From positions 62,001 to 126,000 of the forward strand of contig CAYTOK010000001.1 of assembly GCA_964439595.1 (NCBI GenBank): DNA of 64,000 bases, in the 5' to 3' direction. How positions within the stretch are numbered: position 1 is the first letter of the stretch; every line of letters starts with the position of its first letter. The stretch comes from CAIJXB01 sp964439595. GTDB lineage: Bacteria > Chlamydiota > Chlamydiia > Chlamydiales > Rhabdochlamydiaceae. Positions 24,749-31,250 of this stretch are shown here, piece after piece. The notes under the pieces were generated by a model, which was not told the DNA's origin, searched no databases, and saw nothing but the letters and a program-made list of their open reading frames with translations. The position numbers and the translations under genes are program-made.

Positions 24749-26197
24749 ATGGAAAATATTTCTAATTTCATTGGTCGTGAATGGGAACTATCCAAATTAA
24801 GAGAATTTCTTAGTAAAAAAAGCGCTAGCTTACTTGTTGTTAGGGGAAGGAGGCGTGTTGGTAAAAGTCGGCTATTAAAAGAATTTGGAAAAGAAATGAA
24901 AAGTTTTTTTTTCTCAGGACTTCCTCCTGATTTGAAAAAAAAATCCACGAATCTTTCCCAGAAGAAAGAGTTTGCTAATCAGCTGCAGCAACAGGGGATT
25001 TTTGGAGTAGATTTCTCAGACTGGAGTCATCTTTTCTGGCATCTTGCTCAAGCTACAAAAGAAGGGCGTGTTTTGGTTGTTTTGGACGAAATTTCGTGGA
25101 TGGGAAATAAAGATCCCGAGTTTTTAGGAAAGCTTAAAAATGCATGGGACCTTCATTTTAGTAATAATCCGCAGCTTATTTTAATTCTTTGTGGGTCTAT
25201 TTCTTCTTGGATTGAAAAAAACATCTTAAGTAGCACTGGATATTTAGGGAGGGTCTGTTGGGATTTATATCTAGAAGAGCTTTCTTTGCCCGCTTGTAAT
25301 GCTTTTTGGCAACCTTATGAAAAGAGAATTTCCTCTTATGAAAAGTTTAAAATACTTTCGGTTACTGGTGGGGTTCCTCTTTATCTGGAACTTATACAGC
25401 CGGAGTTATCTGCAGAAGAAAACATTCGCAATATTTGCTTTACAAGAGGAGGGCTTCTTGTTCGAGAGTTTAACCAGATTTTTTCGGATCTTTTTTCTAC
25501 TCGTGCATCCAAATATAAAGAGATAGTGGAAATTTTATCCGGAGGACCTAAGCAAGCAAATGAAATTTACGAGCTTATGCAAAAACAAAAAGCAGGCATG
25601 TATTATGAGTACATTGAAGATTTGGTCCAAGCAGGTTATGTAAAAAGGGACTTTACTTGGCATTTGAAGGACGGGGAAAGTTCTAAATTTCGTAAATATC
25701 GCCTGAGTGATAATTACTTACGGTTTTATCTTAAATATATAGCTCCTAATCAGCTTCAAATTGAAAATGGTCTATTTGCTACAGTTTCTCTTGGTTCTCT
25801 CCCTTCTTGGGAAGGAGTAATGGGATTACAGTTTGAAAATCTTATAGTGCATAATCGCAGGCTTCTTTGGAAAATGTTAGGAATTACTCCAAATGATATT
25901 GTAGCAGATGGCCCTTTTTTTCAAACGCAGACAATTCAGCAACCTGGGTGCCAGATTGACTACGTAATTCAAACTCGTTTCCAAACATTATATTTATGTG
26001 AAGTTAAATTTTCTAAGGATCCTATTGGGATGGATATAGTAGAAGAGATGGAAAGAAAAATCAAAGCACTTAAGGTTCCAAAGCATTGTTCAATCCGACC
26101 TATTTTAATTCACGTAAATGGCGTGACTGAACGTGTTTTAGATTCTCGTTATTTTGACAAAATAATTGATTTTGATAGAGTTTTACAAGGGAACTAG
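24749..26197 (+). CDS. Archaeal-type ATPase with C-terminal nuclease-like domain (PF01637/DUF234 type)
   Basis: P-loop ATPase of the widely transferred, mostly archaeal family. Walker A is GRRRVGKS (residues 33-40), Walker B is VLVVLDEISWMG, and a sensor-like Ser is seen in LCGSISSW. A winged-helix-like middle section precedes a C-terminal domain with QIDYVIQ followed by LCEVKFS, the Asp...Glu-x-Lys layout of PD-(D/E)xK nuclease folds. AGGAGGAGG precedes the ATG. Cellular role unknown; such genes often occur as isolated mobile units. An inverted-repeat structure lies just upstream, consistent with self-regulation. A similar gene lies at 60.7 kb. Confidence 0.85.
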   Translation: MENISNFIGREWELSKLREFLSKKSASLLVVRGRRRVGKSRLLKEFGKEMKSFFFSGLPPDLKKKSTNLSQKKEFANQLQQQGIFGVDFSDWSHLFWHLAQATKEGRVLVVLDEISWMGNKDPEFLGKLKNAWDLHFSNNPQLILILCGSISSWIEKNILSSTGYLGRVCWDLYLEELSLPACNAFWQPYEKRISSYEKFKILSVTGGVPLYLELIQPELSAEENIRNICFTRGGLLVREFNQIFSDLFSTRASKYKEIVEILSGGPKQANEIYELMQKQKAGMYYEYIEDLVQAGYVKRDFTWHLKDGESSKFRKYRLSDNYLRFYLKYIAPNQLQIENGLFATVSLGSLPSWEGVMGLQFENLIVHNRRLLWKMLGITPNDIVADGPFFQTQTIQQPGCQIDYVIQTRFQTLYLCEVKFSKDPIGMDIVEEMERKIKALKVPKHCSIRPILIHVNGVTERVLDSRYFDKIIDFDRVLQGN

Positions 26198-26283
26198 TCT
26201 AGATTTGCGCTAAAGAAAAATAATTGCTGTGTTGACTTTTTATTCCTTAAAAACTTCTTTTAAAATCGAAATTTTGCGATTTG

Positions 26284-26331
26284 TGTCAATGCTATTGACA
26301 GTTTTTCGAATAAAACGTATCATTTCGAATA
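26284..26331 (+). promoter_or_regulatory. Promoter with overlapping operator repeats for the DUF4143-type ATPase
   Basis: TTGACA, 17-base spacer, TATCAT forms a near-consensus promoter. The -35 box is inside TGTCAAT-GCT-ATTGACA, a perfect inverted repeat. TTTCGAATA occurs twice 19 bp apart, in the spacer and just past the -10 box. A further inverted repeat AAATCG/CGATTT lies immediately upstream. Confidence 0.7.
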
Positions 26332-26340
26332 GGGGTATAT

Positions 26341-27612
26341 ATGGATAAAAGCATCATTAAGCAGGTTGTTTTAGAACAAGAAAAGGCAAGGGCGTTGCAG
26401 CCTTCGGGAATTGAAAGAGCTCTATTAGCAGATGTCGACTCCTTGATTCCCCTTTCTCATGTGGTAATTATTTCAGGAGTGCGTCGCTCCGGTAAATCTA
26501 CGCTTATGCTTCAAATTTTAAAAAAGCACTACGGCAATCAGATATATTCTGTTGATTTTGAAGACGAACGTTTTGTAGATTTTTCAGTAAAGGATTTCAA
26601 TCTTCTTTATGAAGTTCTAGTAGAGCTTTATGGAATTAAACACGTGTTTTTTTTTGATGAGATTCAAAATATTAAAGACTGGGAGTTATTTGTTCGTCGT
26701 ATTCATAGTGAGAAAAATAAGGTGTTTATTACTGGATCCAATGCGTCCTTATTGAGTTCGGAGCTTAGTACTCGGCTAACTGGAAGGCATGTTGTGCTTG
26801 AATTATTCCCTTTTTCATTTAGGGAGTATCTTCGATATTATCAAATAACATTCACTGAGAATAGTTTTTTGATTACCCAGGAAAAAGCTCTTTTAAAAAA
26901 GTATTTCAATGAGTTCCTTGAAAATGGCGGGATGCCGGAATATCTAGAACATAAAAATCCTTTAGTGCTTCAAAGCTTTTATAATAACATTCTTTATAAA
27001 GATGTTATTGTACGCTATGAAGTTAAAGATGTAAAAGCTATTAGAGAGTTAGCTTTAGATTTAATTAGTAATATTGGGGCGCCGTTATCATACACTAAAT
27101 TAAAAAATAATTTACATTTAGGCAGCGTGAATACGGTTAAAAATTATATTCATCATCTAGAGAGTGCGTATTTAATTTTTACTTTAGATCGTTTTTCATT
27201 TTCTGTTGGACAGCAAACGCTTTTACAGAAAAAAGTGTATGCGATTGATACGGGTTTAGTACAGCAGGTTGCTTTTCAGTTCTCTAAAAAGAAAGGTCGT
27301 TATCTGGAGAATATTGTCTATCTTGAATTAAGGAGGCGGTATGATAATCTTTATTATTATAAAACAGAGAACGGTCTTGAAGTGGATTTTTTGGTGCAAG
27401 AAGGTGCGCAGGTTCTCTTTCTTATTCAGGTAACGGAAAGCCTACAAGATCCCACTGTTAGACAAAGAGAATTTAAAGCTCTGGCTAAGGCGATGGAAGA
27501 ACTTCACATAGAGAAGGGTCTTATTCTTACAGAAGAAGAAGAAGAAGCTGTCGATCCAGCGTTTCCTCAGATAGAAGTTATGGCTGTTTATCGTTGGCTT
27601 TTAATGAAATAG
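26341..27612 (+). CDS. AAA_14/DUF4143-type ATPase
   Basis: P-loop ATPase of a second widespread accessory family. Walker A SGVRRSGKST (about residues 45-54), Walker B HVFFFDEIQNIKDWE with the typical DEIQ, then ITGSNASLLSSEL and TGRHVVLELFPFSFREYL. The DUF4143 part follows with ENGGMPEYL, a winged-helix segment, YAIDTGL, and GLEVDFLV then FLIQVTES, where the nuclease-like Glu-x-Lys is replaced by Gln-x-Thr. 423 residues, complete. Function unknown. The promoter carries several overlapping repeats, so autoregulation is likely. It lies directly before trpR but has its own promoter. Confidence 0.87.
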   Translation: MDKSIIKQVVLEQEKARALQPSGIERALLADVDSLIPLSHVVIISGVRRSGKSTLMLQILKKHYGNQIYSVDFEDERFVDFSVKDFNLLYEVLVELYGIKHVFFFDEIQNIKDWELFVRRIHSEKNKVFITGSNASLLSSELSTRLTGRHVVLELFPFSFREYLRYYQITFTENSFLITQEKALLKKYFNEFLENGGMPEYLEHKNPLVLQSFYNNILYKDVIVRYEVKDVKAIRELALDLISNIGAPLSYTKLKNNLHLGSVNTVKNYIHHLESAYLIFTLDRFSFSVGQQTLLQKKVYAIDTGLVQQVAFQFSKKKGRYLENIVYLELRRRYDNLYYYKTENGLEVDFLVQEGAQVLFLIQVTESLQDPTVRQREFKALAKAMEELHIEKGLILTEEEEEAVDPAFPQIEVMAVYRWLLMK

Positions 27613-27644
27613 ACGGAATGTTACTGGTTTTTTTAAGTGGGATG

Positions 27645-27690
27645 TTGACGGAAATAATGTAATTGTGTAGCATTACAAATGTGCATTTGT
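27645..27690 (+). promoter_or_regulatory. trpR promoter with two inverted repeats
   Basis: TTGACG, 17-base spacer, TAGCAT. TGTAAT and ATTACA flank the -10 region with 8 bases between, and ACAAATG-TG-CATTTGT is a perfect palindrome ending 10 bases before the trpR ATG. Both overlap where a repressor would block transcription. Neither has the CTAG core of the E. coli trp operator, so TrpR binding is an inference. Confidence 0.65.
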
Positions 27691-27700
27691 AGGAGTGTTT

Positions 27701-27979
27701 ATGGAAGAAGATGGTTGGTGGCAATTTTTGGAGCTTTGCAATAAGTTTCAGGAAGAGAAAAAATTAAATGAATTTTTTGATCTATTTTTCACTTATGAGG
27801 AAAAAGCAGATCTAGCAAAAAGGTATTTAGTGATTCGCTCTTTATTGCAAGAGAGTCTACCTCAAAGAGAGATAGCAAAAAAATATAACGTAAGCATTTT
27901 TAAAATAACACGAGGATCAAACGCGTTAAAAATAGTAAAACCAAAATTAAAGGAGTTCCTTGTCAAGGATATGACATAG
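27701..27979 (+). CDS. trpR: Trp repressor (TrpR)
   Basis: Tryptophan-activated DNA-binding repressor. The helix-turn-helix is QREIAKKYNVSIFKITRGSN, very close to the E. coli TrpR reading head, and the Arg of ITRGSN (a Trp-contacting residue) and an Arg in the helix before it (RYLVIRSLL) are kept. 92 residues, a little shorter than E. coli. I chose the ATG five bases after AGGAG rather than the GTG two codons earlier. Codons 6-7 are tandem Trp (EEDGWWQFL), unusual for this protein. Its promoter carries palindromes. It leads an operon with a two-frame gene and a POT-type transporter, with no trp biosynthesis genes nearby. Confidence 0.9.
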   Translation: MEEDGWWQFLELCNKFQEEKKLNEFFDLFFTYEEKADLAKRYLVIRSLLQESLPQREIAKKYNVSIFKITRGSNALKIVKPKLKEFLVKDMT

Positions 27980-27985
27980 TGTCAT
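27971..27985 (+). promoter_or_regulatory. Palindrome over the trpR stop codon
   Basis: ATGACA-TAG-TGTCAT is a perfect 6-bp inverted repeat with the trpR stop as its centre, followed by six A. It could be a weak hairpin or a second operator. It is too short to be a convincing terminator. Confidence 0.4.
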
Positions 27986-28019
27986 AAAAAAGCTCCTTTC
28001 AAAACATAGAGGAGATTTT

Positions 28020-28328
28020 ATGATAACTCAAACATGTAATAGTGTAACAAGGTCACTTTTACCGGAAGATGCTGTTTCCAAGTTGGAAACAGGCAGAAGT
28101 TCTCAAGCGGAAAAATTACTGGGAATGGCCTATTCTTTAGTTACACAAGTTGTTCTACGAACAATAGACATTGTAAGAAATCGCGAATACAAGAAATTAG
28201 ACTCTAACCCTATGGACTACGGCTGTCAAAATCGCGCTTTAGTTCTTAGAGGCTTTGATTTAGCAGGGCTCACGGAGGATCTTTGGTGTCCTAGAGCAAA
28301 CGGCTCTTCGTATACAAGAGCTCTATAG
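28020..28328 (+). CDS. First frame of a two-frame unrecognised gene in the trpR operon
   Basis: 102 residues starting MITQTCNSVTRSLLPED after a good ribosome binding site (AGAGGAG). No known domain; it looks helical and soluble. Codon 89 is TGG, its only Trp, directly after a Leu CTT codon and two bases after GGAGG. Beyond that the frame gives 13 more residues of less natural composition and stops. From the same point the +1 frame is open for 287 codons and continues a coherent helical protein. So this is either the short product of a programmed frameshift, or the 5' part of a gene broken by a single-base change. Position downstream of trpR suggests a tryptophan-related role. Confidence 0.6.
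   Translation: MITQTCNSVTRSLLPEDAVSKLETGRSSQAEKLLGMAYSLVTQVVLRTIDIVRNREYKKLDSNPMDYGCQNRALVLRGFDLAGLTEDLWCPRANGSSYTRAL
28274..28321 (+). promoter_or_regulatory. Candidate +1 frameshift signal with a Trp codon
   Basis: GGAGG (internal Shine-Dalgarno), two bases, then CTT TGG. The prfB signal has a G-rich Shine-Dalgarno, three bases, then CTT TGA, so the layout matches except for one base less spacing and TGG in place of the stop. A stem-loop GCTCTT-cgtatac-AAGAGC begins 16 bases after the TGG. A slip on CTT T would skip the first base of the Trp codon and continue Gly-Val-Leu-Glu-Gln. Confidence 0.45.
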
Positions 28329-28371
28329 TAGTGGCGGCAAAGCAAATCCTACTCAGTTTTTTCAAGAGCAT

Positions 28372-29148
28372 TTGTGTTCTTTAGTTGTAGAAAATGATGC
28401 GCATTTTCAAAAAATAGAGTATTTATTACATAGCAACATTCTAACCATTGTAAGGAAATTTGATCAGCAACAAGATAATGGTATTGTTGTGACAAAAATG
28501 GCTCCAAAAGCTCTTATGGGCATGGCAGGAGCAAGTGCTACAACCGGATTTGTTCAAGAAGTCGTAAAAAATAGCCAGCGTAGGTTGTCTAGCTCTACGG
28601 CGGTATTTATGAGACAAGAAGCTCTGCAGCTGAAAGATAGCCCGATTAAGGATCGCATCAACCATATTTTGTCTTTTGAGCACAAGGTAGATAGAAGAAC
28701 CTTTCTATGCTTTTTCTATGCCGTAAAAACTTTACTGTTTCGTTTAAGAGAAGGGATGACCCCGATCTGTTTAAAAAGCGTGAGTTTGGGATCGGAACCT
28801 TTTTTTGTGTTTTTAGAGCCAAAAGAAAAAGACGGAGAATTTCAAATCGTCCTTTCTGATAATTTTCCCGATAACACTGTTATGTTTATATTTGAAATGG
28901 TTGTTGGTGTTACTCAACAAGAGTTAATGGATCGTATTACCCAGTATGGATTTACAGAGATAGTCTTAGAGCTTGCCTCTAGAGAATTTCCTTATGAAAA
29001 AGGGACAGACCTTTCTGCTATTCCCGATGAGGGAGCTAGAGAAGAAGTCGCATTGTATAGAAAGAGGAATACGGTGGATTTTTGTGAGTTAGATCATATC
29101 TATCTTGATCAAGTAGCTAATAAAGGAGTGGTTTATGACTATCGTTAA
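28372..29148 (+). CDS. Second frame of the two-frame gene in the trpR operon
   Basis: Unrecognised protein. The frame is open from 28264, with no ATG and no Shine-Dalgarno near its first possible start (a TTG in EHLCSL), so independent initiation is unlikely. Joined to the preceding frame by a +1 slip at the CTT TGG site it gives 88 + 287 = 375 residues. The sequence is helical, with QELYSSGGKANPTQFF near the junction, a Gly/Ala-rich segment (APKALMGMAGASATTG) and a C-terminal mixed domain. It contains no tryptophan. The last 14 bases overlap the transporter gene, whose ribosome binding site AAAGGAG lies inside this frame, so translation here should promote transporter translation. Confidence 0.6.
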   Translation: MCSLVVENDAHFQKIEYLLHSNILTIVRKFDQQQDNGIVVTKMAPKALMGMAGASATTGFVQEVVKNSQRRLSSSTAVFMRQEALQLKDSPIKDRINHILSFEHKVDRRTFLCFFYAVKTLLFRLREGMTPICLKSVSLGSEPFFVFLEPKEKDGEFQIVLSDNFPDNTVMFIFEMVVGVTQQELMDRITQYGFTEIVLELASREFPYEKGTDLSAIPDEGAREEVALYRKRNTVDFCELDHIYLDQVANKGVVYDYR

Positions 29149-30484
29149 GAGATTTGCCCTAAACTCTTTAGTGCTGCTTTCTTTAGCGCAATTTGGAAAA
29201 TTTTTTAGTCATTTTGGGATGAGAACTCTTTTCATTTTGTACTTAGTAGAGCATCTTTATTATCTTGAAGAAGAGGCATTATGTATTAATGCCTTGCTTT
29301 TTGCTTTGATTGAACTGGGAGGGGTTTTTGGAGGGGTTTTAGCCGATAGATATCTTGGGTTACAAAGAGCTCTTTTAGTGGGAGCTTGCTTCTTAGCTTT
29401 AGGATATCTCAGTTTACTAGTAGAAGGAGGCCTGTTTCTTTTTATGGGCCTTCTTACGACAGGGGGATCTTTTTTTTCAGGTAATATTATGGCATTAGTT
29501 GGGAACTATGAAAAAAAGCAAGGTAAGGAAGGGGCCTTTTCTTTTTTTTATGTAGCACAAAACGCAGGAGCTCTTGTTGCTACAACTCTTTGTAGTATCT
29601 TAGCTTTGCGTTATGGTTTTTTTGTGGCATTTGCTGCTTCGGCAAGTGGTATGCTTGTTAGCTGCACTCTTCTCTTTCTCTACAAAAAGCAGATTAAAGG
29701 GCTAGAAAATTCCCTAGAAAAAAAAGCAGGAAGGCTTTTTTCTCTAGGGCTTTTTTCCGTAATTTTTTTTGCATCGCTTGCCATTTTTTATGAGAAGGGT
29801 TTCTTTCTTCCCCTGCTTCCCTATATCACGATATCTATTTTCTTCTTTTATATTTTATGCCTTTTCAAAGAATTAGCTCATAGAGAAATAAGGAGGCTGG
29901 TTTTTTATTTAAGCGCTCTTATTGTATTTTTTGCTGTAGAAGATCAAATCTGTTCATCTCTTATTCTTTTTTCTGAGAGTGTGGATCACCATATATTTGG
30001 CACGGAAGTTCCCAGTTCCCTCATCATGACTCTTAATCCCGTAGTGATTCTTATTTTTGGCAGTTTGCTTAGGAAAAAAAGAGGAAGTCTTGTTATCCCC
30101 TTTTATTTAAGTGCGGTAGGCTTTGGTGGCCTCTTTCTTTTTTGCTTGTTTTCGGTAAAGTTTTTGTTTTTAGGAGCGGTGGGAGCTACGATAGTACTTT
30201 CTTTTAGTGAAGTATTACTTGGTCCTTTCATCTTTAGTGGTATCGCAAAGGTGACAGGCAAAAAAAATACAGGTATGATTATGGGATTGATTCCAATTGC
30301 TTTTTCCTTGGCTTTTCAGTTGAGTGGGGTTCTTAGTAAGATGATTGTTGTGGGGACAGAAGGAGGTTCTTTGCATGTCTATGGACTAGGCTTTGGAAAG
30401 GTTGCTTTATTGCTTTTAGGAGGCGGTGTTCTATTTCACTGCACTCAAATCAGGATAAAGGATAGCCACTTGTCTTTTACATAA
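29135..30484 (+). CDS. POT/PTR2-type peptide transporter lacking any tryptophan
   Basis: Inner-membrane proton-coupled transporter with about 12-14 helices. Signs of the POT family: KFFSHFGMRTLFILYL at helix 1 (the place of the ERFxYYG motif, here altered), GGVFGGVLADRYLGLQRAL between helices 2 and 3, and SEVLLGPFIFSGIAK late in the protein. The likely substrate is di- or tripeptides, a plausible source of host tryptophan. All 449 residues contain no Trp, remarkable for a membrane carrier and unlike the EamA and MFS transporters elsewhere in this window. AAAGGAG precedes the ATG. It overlaps the previous gene by 14 bp and the convergent prmA by 40 bp. Confidence 0.8.
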   Translation: MTIVKRFALNSLVLLSLAQFGKFFSHFGMRTLFILYLVEHLYYLEEEALCINALLFALIELGGVFGGVLADRYLGLQRALLVGACFLALGYLSLLVEGGLFLFMGLLTTGGSFFSGNIMALVGNYEKKQGKEGAFSFFYVAQNAGALVATTLCSILALRYGFFVAFAASASGMLVSCTLLFLYKKQIKGLENSLEKKAGRLFSLGLFSVIFFASLAIFYEKGFFLPLLPYITISIFFFYILCLFKELAHREIRRLVFYLSALIVFFAVEDQICSSLILFSESVDHHIFGTEVPSSLIMTLNPVVILIFGSLLRKKRGSLVIPFYLSAVGFGGLFLFCLFSVKFLFLGAVGATIVLSFSEVLLGPFIFSGIAKVTGKKNTGMIMGLIPIAFSLAFQLSGVLSKMIVVGTEGGSLHVYGLGFGKVALLLLGGGVLFHCTQIRIKDSHLSFT

Positions 30485-31245
30485 GATGCTTTTACTGTTA
30501 GATTTAAAGATTTGGCAAAAGCCAGGTATTTTTTTCTTTGAGACTCTAGAATCCCGGAGGTGAGCCAAAGCATATCTGGGATTTTAGGAAGGCAGGAAAT
30601 TGCTTGCTTCTGCTCTTCAAAAGTCATGTTTATGCAGAGAATATTTGGTGTGGGATCGAGTATTTTAGGAAGAGTTTTTCCGGCGAAAAGTTTTTTTTCG
30701 AGGTGGTTTAAAATAGCATTTTCTTTTGTGTGTTTGATGGCGTCTATTTCAATATCTAGACAGTAAACTTTTTCAGCTCCGAGTTTAAGAGCTGTGAGTC
30801 CTAAGATACCACTGCCGCATCCTAGGTCTATAAGAGTACTGTTATTAGCGTATTTGCCCAAAAGCTCCATCATTAAATGGGTTGTTGGATGGGATAGATC
30901 CCCAAAACCTGGCCCAGGATGTAAAAGAACCTCTTCTTTGGAGTCTTTTTTAAAAATGTGGAGAGGAATTTTACAGAAGCCTTCTTTGAAGTAAGGACAA
31001 AATAGCTCCCACTGCTCTTGCCAGTTTACTTCAAAAAGAGTAGGGACAGGACTTTGAAAAAATTGCCAAGTGGGGGGGAAGTTTTGTGAGTAGCCTTTGC
31101 CATAAAAAGTTGTAGAGTCTTCTTCTTTATTTTCTATGAAGGAGATTTCCTCTACTTGATAACTAGAGAGTTCTTCTAGCGCTTGTGTAATAGAAGAGCC
31201 TTTTTTAAGAAGAAAATGGAACCAGCTAGAAGGGGTATTTGGCAT
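30445..31245 (-). CDS. prmA: Ribosomal protein L11 methyltransferase-like protein
   Basis: SAM-dependent class I methyltransferase that would trimethylate ribosomal protein L11. The SAM site is LIDLGCGSGILGLTALKLG, followed by VYCLDIEIDAIKHTKENA. The upstream LHPGPGFGDLSHPTTHLMME matches the PrmA pattern PGxAFGTGxHxTT with some changes. The usual (N/D)I.AN catalytic segment is altered (ILCINMTFEEQ). 266 residues, a little short of typical. It lies 5 bp downstream of the PP2C gene in the same direction, and its 3' end overlaps the convergent POT transporter. Confidence 0.85.
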   Translation of the reverse strand: MPNTPSSWFHFLLKKGSSITQALEELSSYQVEEISFIENKEEDSTTFYGKGYSQNFPPTWQFFQSPVPTLFEVNWQEQWELFCPYFKEGFCKIPLHIFKKDSKEEVLLHPGPGFGDLSHPTTHLMMELLGKYANNSTLIDLGCGSGILGLTALKLGAEKVYCLDIEIDAIKHTKENAILNHLEKKLFAGKTLPKILDPTPNILCINMTFEEQKQAISCLPKIPDMLWLTSGILESQRKKYLAFAKSLNLTVKASYVKDKWLSFILI

Positions 31246-31250
31246 TATAG

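Noticed and set aside
27971..27985. Terminator at the end of trpR
   Set aside because: The stem is only 6 bp and is followed by A, not T, so transcription probably continues into the next gene.
28020..29148. Plain pseudogene call for the two-frame gene
   Set aside because: Not fully excluded, but the break falls exactly at an RF2-like CTT TGG site, both frames have good composition, and the downstream gene depends on the second frame by overlap. I therefore kept it as a possible programmed shift and flagged the alternative.
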